Shown here piece after piece: positions 52,841 to 63,732 of a DNA stretch of 64,000 nt. The DNA is from Lepidurus packardi (Eukaryota; Arthropoda; Branchiopoda; Notostraca; Triopsidae): contig JAKZAN010000004.1 of NCBI GenBank assembly GCA_023053545.1, positions 12,003,235-12,067,234 on the forward strand, in the 5' to 3' direction. Numbering within the stretch: the first letter of the stretch is position 1; every line of letters starts with the position of its first letter. The notes under the pieces were generated by a model that was not told where the DNA came from, did no database searches, and saw only the letters and a program-made list of their open reading frames with translations. Made by a program: the position numbers and the translations under genes.

Positions 52841-54415
52841 ATGATGGACTATCAGTTTAACATCGATGGTGGTTATTTGGAAGGTTTATGTCGAGGCTTC
52901 AAGAATGGAATTCTAACCCAAAGCGACTATCTAAACCTTGTTCAATGCGATACATTAGAAGGTAAAATCTAAAAAATCTGATCAAATTTCCATGCTCGTT
53001 TTGGTAATTCAACCTTACTGTCTGTAGACTTGAAATTGCATTTGCAGAGCACGGATTATGGCACTTTTTTGGCCAACGAACCCAGTCCTCTTTCTGTGTC
53101 CACGATTGACGATAAATTGCGTGAAAAACTCGTCGTCGAGTTCCAACACATGAGGAATCATGCTGTGGAACCTATTGCAACTTTCCTCGACTTCATCACG
53201 TAACGATTTCCTATTCCATGAACCTAAAACTGACATAAAGTAACTTTTCTTTTGTTGTATAGGTACAGCTACATGATAGATAACATAATTCTACTCATTA
53301 CTGGCACTTTGCATCAACGTCCGATCGCCGAACTCATTACGAAGTGCCATCCACTGGGTAGTTTTGAGCAAATGGAAGCAATCCATGTAGCGGCCACGCC
53401 TGCTGAGCTCTACAACGCTGTCTTGGTAGACACGCCCCTTGGTAATCCTCTTCTTTTAACCTTCTTGTGTTTCGTTTTTATTAATAGGAGTTCATTTATG
53501 ATCTTTAAACAGCTCCTTTCTTCGTGGATTGCATTTCCGAGCAAGATTTGGATGAGATGAACATCGAGATTATCCGTAATACGCTGTACAAGGCGTACTT
53601 GGAAGCTTTTTATGCGTTCTGCCAAACTTTAGACGCCACTACCTCGGAAGTTATGTGCGAAATTCTGGCGGTAAATTTGAAAATACTTTCAAACACGTTT
53701 AAAAATACTTTAAAACGCCCCAATTGAGCTCAGAATAATAATTAGCTAATTAAGCTAAATTACAAAAATAAGTACAAATATTTTTGAAAATTGTACAAAG
53801 TTTTCACTGAATTTGTATTATTTTTTATATATTTTTTTGAATTTTTTTTTTTTATTGAAGTAGTTGGTCATTTTCTAATGTTTAAGCCATATCTTTGGTC
53901 CTTTTCCAAGTTAAAACTATTCTTCTTAGTTTGAAGCTGATCGTCGTGCAATTATCATCACCATCAATTCTTTTGGTACGGAATTAACCAAAGACGACCG
54001 TGCAAAGCTATACCCAACGTGTGGCAAACTCTATCCTGATGGTTTAGCAGCATTGGCCCGAGCTGACGACTACGAGCAAGTCAAAGCAGTTGCTGAATAT
54101 TACGCTGTAAACACCTTCCAACCCTTTCTTGCCTCCAAAATACTCAAGATTCCCCCCCTTTCTTTCATGTTTTAGGAATACAGTGCCCTGTTTGATGGCG
54201 CAGGGAACAATCCAGGCGAAAAAACGCTGGAAGACAAGTTTTTCGAGCACGAAGTTCGTCTCAACGTCCATGCATTCCTCCGTCAATTCCATGTCGGCGT
54301 TTTCTATGCCTTCTTGAAGCTTAAAGAGCAAGAATGCCGCAACGTGGTCTGGATTTCCGAATGCGTGGCCCAGAAACACCGCGCCAAGATCGACAATTAC
54401 ATTCCCATCTTGTAA
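52841..54415 (+). CDS. ATP6V0D1: V-type proton ATPase subunit d (V0 sector)
   Basis: Six exons: 52,841-52,961; 53,028-53,199; 53,263-53,441; 53,513-53,670; 53,930-54,106; 54,176-54,415. They give 348 aa; the human protein has 351. Subunit d is the peripheral V0 subunit that links the central stalk to the membrane ring in endomembrane and plasma-membrane proton pumps. Near-identical family blocks are [102 protein letters not shown], and the C-terminal [12 protein letters not shown]. The start is the first of two adjacent ATGs. It is divergent from AHCY with 459 bp between the start codons. Confidence 0.97.
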
Positions 54416-54596
54416 ATTCAGTCTAAAAAAAGTGCAAAAAAACCCACTAGGATTTTTGCGCCAACAAAAGATTTTTACCCTACGTTGTCGTCTTACTGTA
54501 CTTCTTAAGAAAGTTATGTTGGTGTACATTGCTCGTTTAGTTGTATAAAACCCCCCAAATATCCAATACAGAAATCCGTGTTAGCCAGCGAAAGTC

Positions 54597-55559
54597 TCAC
54601 GTGTTAGCCAACAAATCGGGATGGTTTTGCCAAAACGTCTCGCCAATCAAATCCGTACAAGAAGCCACGACGTTAAACCGTTTAGCGTTTTGATCCTCGT
54701 TAGCTGACTCTACTTTCTGACGTAACAAAACTGTTCCTTTCCGAAACAACTCAGGCTCCTTGTTATAATTCATCCCGAATTCCGAGAAGAGAATCTCGTT
54801 TTTATCGCCAGATAAAGTCCCCCGCAATCGTTCCTCAGCCTAAACAGGAACCAAAGTAAAGATTGTATTATCAAAATTATTGAGTTAATATGTTAAGGGA
54901 ATAGGAAATGAAAAACCTACTTGCCGAGCCGTTAAACCACCTTTTAGGACCAACGCCCAGAAAACGGTGTTGTAAAGATTGTTGATGTGACAATCTGCTT
55001 GTCGCCAGCTCAGGTAATCGCGTAAGTTTTGGTTCGTGGGGTACAGGACCACTCTGCCATCGAAGGCGGGTGGGTATTTTGGTTTGGCACTGGGGAAAAA
55101 CTCGTCCCAGTGGAATAAGAACGCGGACGTGAACAGGCTGCAGACATTGGTGGCAATCTTGGAGGCACGGCGTTTATACGTGGTGGCGTTCTTGCGTAAG
55201 ACGAAGCTGTACTCGTCGCTTTGCCCATAGGCGATGCAAATCTCGTTGAATTCTTCGACTACTTTGCTAGCCGCTTTGCTCATGAGACTTAAACCGGGCT
55301 CGTCGTTCGGCTTGGCGTAGCCATGGTCGTCTGTGAACTTATGAAAGCCTTTCCCATCGACTCGAACTACAATCCAGGTATTAAGCAAGCATTTGTCCTC
55401 GGTTTCGAAGCCTTTCACGTACTCGAATCTGCTTTTGGCCATTCTGGGACAGGCGTTCGAGCACGTCTGAAAACCAGACACAGACCGGGGTAGGTTACGA
55501 CTACGAAATCGATAGGCTGTAAAAAGAGCAAGCCTACAGTTAATGGTTATGCAAGCCAT
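54597..55559 (-). CDS. THG1L: tRNA-His guanylyltransferase (THG1)
   Basis: Two exons, 54,921-55,559 and 54,597-54,839, giving 293 aa (human THG1L 298). The enzyme adds the essential G at position -1 of tRNA-His by 3'-5' chemistry. Visible are VVRVDGKGFHKF (first metal-binding Asp in the VDG), FAKPND-like YAKPNDEPG, AYGQSDEYSFV (second metal-binding Asp and Glu), FKRRASK-like YKRRASKIAT, FDGRVVLYP, DYLSWRQADCHINNLYNTVFW, GTLSGDKNEILFSEFG and YRKGTVL-like FRKGTVLL. The first 39 residues are basic, rich in Ser and Arg and lack acids, like a mitochondrial presequence. Met40 (55,442) starts MAKSRFEYVKGFE, the usual cytosolic or nuclear start. Convergent with V-ATPase d, 181 bp between stops. Confidence 0.95.
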
Positions 55560-55599
55560 TCATAAGACTTACGACATAGTGGAAACAACAATTATTACA

Positions 55600-57130
55600 C
55601 AACAAGAAATCAACAAAACATAATCGCGGCAACCGACAACACGCGGCTAGTAAGCACGTCTAGACGCGTTGCCAAGCAACCGACTCGGCGCTGCCAGGTC
55701 AGGCAGAACTGGAAAACAAGAAGCGAAGACGAATCGCGAATAAAAGATGAATGAAAGATGCCACACAAAATACTGGGAAATTAGTCCATTAGCGGCGACA
55801 TTCTTGTCTATTGAGGATACATTAAGATAAACATCAAAGAGGCTTATTTGGCTTGGCAAAAATTGATTAAAATTGAGTATTGATTGAATTGAGGTGATTA
55901 TAGTCAGGATTAATATGACATTTGTATTTCGCAATTCGCGGTGCGGCTTCGCGGTAGCGTATGGCACTAAAACCGACGGTTACAGCATGGCAAAGATGGA
56001 ATTCTGGGAATTATACCACTTTGCCGCTGTTTTTCTGGGGTAAAATAATGAAACGATGTGTCCCCACTGATGCAAGGGATCGTGGGCCAACGTTTGCTAA
56101 GTCGTTTCGGTCAAACTTTTGTCAGGTTTCGCTGGACTAGTGTACCTGAGTTCCGGAAGGCACCACGTGTGCCAACGGATTTCGAAAACCCTTTTAAACT
56201 TGCCCGCACATGCATAGATGCGCAACGTTCCGTGCGCATCATTCTCTAAGGAATATAGGGGCTTCCTCAAGGGTCCAGATTAGTTCTAGATGCAATCTTT
56301 ACTCCTTATAAACATGGGACTTGCCTATAAAACTTTTAAAACTTTCCTGGACCGTTCCTTAAATCTTTACTCCTTATAAACATGTGACTTGCCTATAAAA
56401 CTTTCGTGGACCGTTCCTTGAATAGTTTTAAAACTGTTCTGAAAGGCTCTTCTTCTTCCGTGATGGTCCAAGTGGCAAATTTATGTTAAGAACGTGTTCC
56501 CCTTAACGCAATTCAAGATTGCCCCGTTATTTTGCCCCTCGCACCCTTCATAGTAAGCAACCGGACCCGATCATGTTAACATTTCTGCGTGCTACTCTTG
56601 AGAAGAGACCAAGCACGTGTTACTAAGAGGTTCCACGTGGTTCTCGTTTTTCCACAAAAATCCATCTTAGACTAGTTGCTACCTGGTTATACGGAACGGG
56701 CGAATCACCCTTCCTCGCACTGCCTATTTGCAAATCCCCAAGGATCTGGCTTATGGCCCGGGGTCCTGAACTGTTGTTCCCTGCCTAGACTTGAGCGAAT
56801 TCGGCGAACGGCGTCGATTTCGCAATTGAGAAACTTGCAAGCCCCCTTATTCCTGCCCCCATGCTTTAAAATCGGGCACTGGTACGCAGGGTGCGAAAGA
56901 CCCAACCTCCCTTACCCCTTCCCGTTCCAAAGTTTTATTTAGTCTGCATTCCAGGCCTAGGAATAGTAACTTGCTACTTGCCGTGCATTAATGTACAAGT
57001 TCAGTAACCCGGTGTTGCACCAATGTGCTGATCCTCCATTGGGAAAGTTCCTAGTTTGCAAATAGATGTGTCATTTTCAAGTGTAAAAAGGCTTTAAACT
57101 ATATATCCACTCTTGTTAGGAATTTACCGA
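55600..57130. other. Spacer with a small duplication and GC-rich stretch
   Basis: No supported exon. A 68-bp duplication (AATCTTTACTCCTTATAAACATG at 56,294 and 56,362, each followed by GACTTGCCTATAAAACTTT) is clear. The stretch 56,640-56,940 is GC-rich with open frames on both strands but no recognised product. It may belong to a mobile element that also carries the CENP-B-like gene. Confidence 0.4.
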
Positions 57131-57203
57131 ACATTTGCTGTACAAACTTACCGAAACAGTGCAAGTTTTGACTCTTAGCCTTAACTACTTCTTGTTGGAG
57201 AAA

Positions 57204-57716
57204 ATGTCGAGTGGTGAACCATCGGGTTCAGCCTTGCGCAATACACGTCCATCGCCGACAGAGTCATTGGCGAGTACGAGTAAAGAGACAGGGAAAGGTG
57301 CGAAAAGACAAGAGTTGTCGTTGATGGAACGAATCCAAGTTATTAAATCAAGGGACGAGGGGAAATCCATGCGGCAACTGGCGGCAGAATTTGGGTGCGG
57401 TAAGACGCAGATTCTCAACATTCTAGCGCAGAAAGACCGCTACCTGAGGGACTGGGACGAGAGCGAAGCTGCTAGCAACCCTCGTCAGAGTGCTCGAAAG
57501 CGAAGACCAAGACGCACTGGCAATGAAGAAACAAACCGGTTAGTTTGGCAGTGGTATCAGGATCAGCGCAATAAAGGGGTCCATGTTACCGGCCCCACGA
57601 TTCAGAAACAGGCCAAAGGAATTGCCGGGAACTTGGGAATTACCAATTTTGCAGCGAGCAATGGATGGCTTGACAGTTTCCGCAAATTGCATAATATGGT
57701 AATGCAATACTTTTAA
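57204..57716 (+). CDS. CENP-B/Tigger-like DNA-binding protein (N-terminal half only)
   Basis: The ATG at 57,204 opens 170 codons. After a Ser/Thr-rich head comes a Pipsqueak-type helix-turn-helix (LSLMERIQVIKSRDEGKSMR to FGCGKTQILNIL, about residues 37-82), a basic linker (RQSARKRRPRR) and a CENP-B-type second DNA-binding domain (LVWQWYQDQRNKGVHVTGP to ASNGWLDSFRKLHN, about 115-166). This pair occurs in transposases of the pogo/Tigger group and in host proteins derived from them (CENPB, jerky, TIGD). The DDE nuclease domain that should follow is not seen. The frame stops 18 bases after a possible donor (ATG followed by GTAATG at 57,699), so it may be spliced, truncated, or a domesticated DNA-binding protein. 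Confidence 0.75.
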   Translation: MSSGEPSGSALRNTRPSPTESLASTSKETGKGAKRQELSLMERIQVIKSRDEGKSMRQLAAEFGCGKTQILNILAQKDRYLRDWDESEAASNPRQSARKRRPRRTGNEETNRLVWQWYQDQRNKGVHVTGPTIQKQAKGIAGNLGITNFAASNGWLDSFRKLHNMVMQYF

Positions 57717-57889
57717 TTACTCCTTCAATTTAATACTACCTTTAGTTAAACTTGAACTAGCATTAGCCGAGCCTTTCTGCCATAAGTTTTCCACTGTATA
57801 AACAAAATAAACAAAGTTCAAATAACATGTAAACAGAGATAAGTATAAATTCCACAAAATAATTCCAGAATTTAGAAGCCCTTTATGTA

Positions 57890-58080
57890 TTGAAGTATAA
57901 GTTGCTATAATAATGTACAGATAAAATATAAATAAGTAAAATAAAGATAATAAATATAATAAATAATATAATATAATAATATAATAAATATATATATAAT
58001 AAATATAATAATATAATAAATATATATATAATAAATATAATAAGTCAAATAAAGATAATAAATATAAATAAATAAGGCAA
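57890..58080. repeat. AT-rich simple repeat (AATATAATAAATATATAT)n
   Basis: About 190 bp of AATATAATA and ATATATAT words just after the CENP-B-like frame. The open frames on the minus strand here are low complexity. Confidence 0.85.
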
Positions 58081-58677
58081 AACAAAATACGATATAGGTA
58101 AATTTAGAATGAGAAATTTAGAAATAGAGAGAGAAATTCCAGAATTTAGAAGCTGTCGTAGCAAAGTCTTAAAATTACAAGTGAAATAGTATCCTACTGT
58201 GAAAGACGCTAGCAGTGACTCCTTAATATGCTTTCGACTAGTGTCGAGGCTTAAGGACGACCTTAAGGTTAACGTCCTTCCAGTAAAGCCGAGCAATGAC
58301 GAGTTCATTCGCAGATTTCCACGCCAACTTCTTAGAATCGCTCGTTTAATCATCCCAGCATTGAGTCGTGGAAGTCCACTCACTTGTGCAAAACCTAATC
58401 TGGTAAGATATATAAGGATTACCTGATCCAGGGCACTCTTTCTTCGTCTTTGGCTTCACTTATCGCTGTGACCGCGTATGGGATTTTGAAGAAAACCTCC
58501 CCGATGCATCGTGCTGCATACGTATAAACTTCTTGCAGGTTAAGTCCTTAGGGGATATATTAAGTTTATTCCCTAATTTCTGATATACATTGGATACTAG
58601 ATGGGTTGTTCTAGATAGCAAAAATACCAATTAACTTCGGCTTAAGAACTGCGATTAAATTTGTTCTCTCTTTCAAG

Positions 58678-61600
58678 GGTCCTTCCAAGGGTTTTCACAC
58701 AAACAACGCTGGCTGCAGCGCCACTCCCTTGACGGTGGCGGCTTGCGTCACTACCATCAACAGCTTGTTGGCCGGGTTAGGCGTAACCACCGATAGGAGC
58801 GACCTCAGCCCCGCGGAACACTACGCCGAACATGATTTGTTTACCCAAGCCTCTTCCTCGTCTTCTAACAGCTATACTCCGACCACACTAGGCGGCGCTT
58901 CGAGTGGAATGCAAGATTATGACATCTACAACTCTTTCTATGATCCCCTCGCGACCGAGAATGCCGTTGGTCCAAATTTCTATCAACAACTGGGCGTTTC
59001 GTCGCTCAATCCAGCGGACTTGGCGCCTAATAGTTCAACGGCAACGTCAACGAATGTAACGGGTCCGAATTACGGAGTCTTGCGAAGTATGAGTAGTAGT
59101 AGTTCTGGACTGCAGGAGCCGCCACTGCAGTACACGATCACTACGAGCTACAATCCGAATTCAGCGCCGGAATACAATCATTTCGCCAATTTAGCGGCCG
59201 CCTTCCAAACACAAGGGTACCTCGATGGAGGACCCGTGGTTACGGACGGATTGGTTGCCGACCCAGGCGAGGACTTTGCGTTGGGTATTGACCAACCGTG
59301 CAGCAATACTTGCGTTCATCTGATTGGCTGCGGGGTTCCAGGTCAGTGTCCGCATTCGAAACAGTGTCCGAACTACAAGGCAGAGAGTGATGAAAACGAG
59401 GGAAGTGATTCGCCCAGAGAGGAGAGGTCGCGCATGCAATTACTGCAGGAACAAGTACCGGGAGCCGCGAATCCGCCTTTAGGCATTATAGGAATCGAGG
59501 TTCCTGGTGAGGCGAATTGGCCTCGGCGAATCGAAGCGTTACATCCCGTGTCTTCTAGTGATAGTTTAGGGTCGTCTCTAAAAGAATCGAGTGGGAGCAG
59601 TTCGGCACAGGTACCAGGTCCAAGCCAGCATGTAAGGATCGCACATCTCGGATTCTCTGCACGTCCTTCCTGAGTTTATTTTTGCGTTTTTCTGTTTTCG
59701 TATTGTCTTGGTGGCTGCTCAGTATGTTAATCTATTTTGCTGTTTCTGCAAGTTAAACTATTATCCATTCTAAATCATATGACTGCTTTCCAATTTAATT
59801 ATCGATTCTATTTCTCCTTCCGATTCCTGACTAAACTTGTACCTCACTTTCCCCTTTCTGTACACTGCTCCTACTTACGATTCTAAATCATGACTGCTTT
59901 CCAATTTAATTATCGATTCTATTGTATCTCGATTTCATTTAAAGGTATCGATTCTAATTCTGCCTCGAAATTGGTTTACAAGTCTCTTTTTTTACTTCTC
60001 AATTTTATTTCTTCCTTGCTATTATTTCTTCCTTCGAATTACTGATTAATGATTTGGTTTTCATTTCTCCTTCCGACTCCGGACTAAACTTGTACCTCAC
60101 TTTCCCCTTTCTGTACACTGCTCCTACTTACGATTCTAAATCATGACTGCTTTCCAATTTAATTATCGATTCTATTGTATCTCGATTTCATTTAAAGGTA
60201 TCGATTCTAATTCTGCCTCGAAATTGGTTTACAAGTCTCTTTTTTTACTTCTCAATTTTATTTCTTCCTTGCTATTATTTCTTCCTTCGAATTACTGATT
60301 AATGATTTGGTTTTCATTTCTCCTTCCGACTCCGGACTAAACTTGTAACTCACTTTCCCCTTTCTGTACACTGCTCTTACGATTCTAAATCATATGACTG
60401 CTTTCCAATTTAATTATCGATTCTATTTGTATCTCGATTTCATTTAAAGGTATCGATTCTAATTCTGCCTCGAAATTGTGTTACAAGTCTGTTTTTTTAC
60501 TTCTCAATTTTATTTCTTCCTTGCTACTGCTTCTGAATCTAGCTCTGGGAACTTGATTCTACGTTTGTCTTCTATGTTAGTGATTTTCGATTCAACGTTT
60601 AGTTTATTCTGACTGTATGCATCTGATTCTGGACTTACACATATTTTTACAGTCTTCTATGTGTTACTTATTTTTGGTTAGACGCTAAAAAGTTTTACTA
60701 ACGAAGTTTACGGATTTCTGTGTGATCCTTCTCTAGCTGTTGATTCTATTTCTGGTTCCTTTATCCTGTGGTTCGAAAATGTTCGTTTTGGGTGGTGGCT
60801 TCCTTTCCGTCTCTTTGACTAACGATCCTGTTCTTGGGATTCCATTCTATGCTTTCTTGATTTTCCTTTGTTACGTAAACAAAAAGCAAAGTCACAATAG
60901 ACTGCAACTAATAGCTCTTCCGTGTCTCAGCAGGGCTCTTTAGGAGAAAACGTCTTCACAAATCGTCAAACTACCAGTCCTGATCCTTACGGTTTACGCG
61001 GTCAACGCTTTTCCCCGCACTCGAGTACTGCAAGGTAAACCCACAATAACCTTTCTTTTAGACTAATCATAACTCACCCCCAATTTCCTTCTTTTTTTCC
61101 CGCAGGAAACGACGTCGCCAACGTGGTGAAGCTGCAGCTACGGATACAACTAGTGGTGCAGAAAGCTTGCAAGCGTCAACAGAATCAGACATTCCCAGAG
61201 GCAATACTACTACTAGCAGTGCAAACTCGGGGGAGGCGGGGCCTTTCTACCGACCAGTGATCGTCTCAAGTAAGTTCGCTATTCCCTAAAGGGTGGTTCA
61301 CACTACCGATCAAAATCCACAATCACCAGTCAAAATCAAGAAAATCACTGACTGGGGGCGTTGTTTCGTCTGACTTGTGCCATTCAAATAAGATTGAATT
61401 GGGGTATTTTGATTGTTGTGATGTGTGTGACTTGCCACATTGCCAAGCAAAGTTGGATGAAAAACATGCAGGAAACTTTGGTTTTTGAGCAGCTAAATAC
61501 TAAATAAAACTGTCAAAAGCCATCCAGATTTACTGAATTAATAGAATAAAGTTTTATGTTGCAGCCAAAACATAAAACTTTATAATATTAATAATTATTT

Positions 61601-63039
61601 GCTTGGCAATGTGGCAAGTCACACAAATCACAACAAAGGACCCAAATGCAATCTTATTTGAATGGCACAAGTCAGACCAAACCACGCCCCCAGTCAGTGC
61701 TTTTCTTGATTTTGACGGGTGATTTTGGATTTTGATCGGTAGTGTGAACCACCCTTAAGCTAACCCAAACCTCCCAGAAATGTTATTGGCAGATAGTCTC
61801 CTCATTTTGGGGGGGGTAAACGGAAGGGACTTCGTCTAAAATGATGTTCTTAGGACAAGGCAAAAGACAAGACGGAGAACCGGATTCTTAAAAGCTAATA
61901 AGGTTACGCTTGGTACATCAATGGCGGGGACTGTCGTCTAGGTTTAGTGTAATCCATTATACAAACGTGAGTACTTGCTGAAGTACTAATGTTGCTCCTT
62001 GTTTCTGTTTCTCCCGCTAGATGCCACACGTGTCCCTCCGTGTTTTGCGGAAATGGTGCGGCGGATCCAGGAAGAAGGTTTGATTTACCTCGCGTTTAAA
62101 GACGATTTGGACCAAGATTGGCTGGAAGTACGTGCTGCGCAAGCCGTGTACCGCGTACCAATGCATGGTTACAAAACACACTTGGCAAGGTTGATTATGA
62201 ACGACGTACTGCATTACTGGCTAGAAGTTGTAGGTGATTGCGTGGCGGAGGGTGATTTGATGACTCCAGCCATTAGTTTAAACTTACCATTGATTCGGAG
62301 AATTTTACGCTCGCTAAAAGGCGAATACGTGCCGTGCGAAGGTAAATTTGGGATTGAGAAGCTAAATGGTCGCCTGCTCCCCCGCTTGGTGGCGCAGTGT
62401 GCGCTAGAGAACCACGCGTACCATACGACGCCGGATCACCGGTTTCGGTCTTACGATTGTGGGAAATGGATCGATGTAAGAGAAGGATCTCGCTGTTACA
62501 ACTGTAGGGCGGAAGTGGAAAGAGAAGGAGGGGATGGAACTGCGACCTGGTTTACGATCGAAGAACCTGAGGATGAGGATCAGAATACGGGCGGTGATAC
62601 TCAAGTACCTGAAAAGCATCCTGAAGAAGACTCACAACACAGGCAGAGACGTGATTCGCCACCTAGTGGCACACAAAAGTCTCCTTGCAATAGCGAGCCA
62701 TTAGATCTGTCCAGATCTGTTTTGAATGGTCAGAAATCAGTGGCAGGGGCGAACTACCAATACCCGCCTGGCGGTGTTTTGAGGTACTCGCACCAACTGG
62801 CGGAATTGCAACGCGAACCCGTGGAGGACATTCCGGCTGAGGAAGACCCGGAAGAGTGGGTACAGCAGCAGATACGGAGATATTCCTATCCGGATGTTCA
62901 GCCAAGAATGAGTGATGGAAGAAGTGACGTGGCTTTACAAAACGACGGAATCGCTAACCAGGGATTAACGCCGGAAGAAGAGCAGGAATTGGAGACCGAT
63001 TTCGAAGCAATTCGTATCAAACCAGAGTTTCCTTTTTAA
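58678..63039 (+). CDS. Unrecognised protein with NLS, CtBP-type PLDLS motif and C-terminal IKPE site
   Basis: Four exons: 58,678-59,631 (acceptor TTTCAAG, donor GTAAGG); 60,931-61,034; 61,106-61,269; 62,021-63,039. They join in frame to at least 746 aa; upstream exons are not found. Exon 1 is Ser/Asn/Thr/Gly-rich and ends with a Cys/His cluster (CSNTCVHLIGCG, then GQCPHSKQCPNY) that could bind metal. Exon 3 has a nuclear-localisation-like RKRRRQR. Exon 4 starts with a folded region of about 150 residues (CFAEMVRRIQEEGLIYLAF, MHGYKTHLARLIMNDVLHYW, LIRRILRSLKGEY, a C-x2-C pair in CYNC). It continues as an acidic, disordered tail with EPLDLSR, the form bound by the corepressor CtBP, and ends IRIKPEFPF, where IKPE fits the SUMO consensus. 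I do not recognise the family. A transcriptional regulator is inferred from motifs only. Confidence 0.65.
59775..60540. repeat. Intronic tandem repeat, about 252-bp unit
   Basis: TGACTGCTTTCCAATTTAAT recurs at about 59,780, 59,891, 60,144 and 60,395. The last three starts are 253 and 251 bp apart. Units include CTTTCCCCTTTCTGTACACT, AAAGGTATCGATTCTAATTC and TCTCAATTTTATTTCTTCC. It lies in the first seen intron of the unrecognised gene. Confidence 0.9.
61290..61755. mobile_element. MITE with 155-165-bp terminal inverted repeats and TAA target duplication
   Basis: The ends AGGGTGGTTCACACTACC (61,290) and its reverse complement (to 61,755) begin arms of about 160 bp that pair with few mismatches: the GATCAAAATCC, GACTTGTGCCATTC and TGCCACATTGCCAAGCAAA blocks are all found inverted. 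TAA lies on both sides (61,287-61,289 and 61,756-61,758). A 3-bp TWA duplication with long inverted ends fits the PIF/Harbinger group. The 466-bp element has no coding capacity and sits in the intron before the last exon of the unrecognised gene. Confidence 0.8.
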
Positions 63040-63237
63040 ACAATATACTTGTTATTCTTTTAGTACACGACGTGTGTACTACTATTACTATTATTATTAG
63101 TATTCATGGCAGGGTCCTTTTGGATTATGTGACAGCAGAGCTTCAAAATACTGTTTCTAAGACTAACAGTTGGAGAATTAACGAAATAAACTACTATTTT
63201 AAATAAGTGCGTATCTCGCATCGTTATTGAATTCCTT

Positions 63238-63302
63238 GCTTGAAGGCTTGAAGTTTGAAGGCTTGAAGTTTGAAGGTTTGAAGTTTGAAGGGAAGTTTGA
63301 AT
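63238..63302. repeat. 15-bp tandem repeat (GAAGGCTTGAAGTTT)
   Basis: Four tandem copies with single changes, followed by a 28-bp duplication containing GAATTAAATTAGTATAGA (63,300-63,350). In the spacer between the unrecognised gene and UBE2V. Confidence 0.85.
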
Positions 63303-63732
63303 TAAATTAGTATAGAAAGCTATGAAGTTTGAATTAAATTAGTATAGATCTATTTTTTATCACTTAATTATTTGAAAACCATGCAGTTATTGCACTAGAA
63401 AAATTACTGTACCTTTCTAATAAGCTTTCTGTTTGGCAGCTTTAACGACAACGCTTGAATAATCACGAAACTTTCACTGGTTGCGAATTCTTATGTCATT
63501 TTAGGCGTCTTTGTGACGGTCGGCTTGGAGCCTGCTTGGAGCCTGCTTGGAGCCTAAAGGAGAGGCTAACAACAAACCGCAGTTCGGGGTTTGTGTTCAT
63601 AATTGCTTCAACATTCGCTGTACATTCCTTAGCCTGTCGACTGTAAGTGTTTGGCTGCGGTAAAGCAAACAAAAATCTGGTTTCTGCAGACATTCCAGGC
63701 CTGTTAGTGTTGAATTCGCTTCGTAAGTAATC

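Noticed and set aside
58199..58426. Open frame with a GTAAGA donor, a possible second exon of the CENP-B-like gene or an upstream exon of the unrecognised gene
   Set aside because: No phase-compatible acceptor gives a familiar CENP-B continuation, and no family match was seen.
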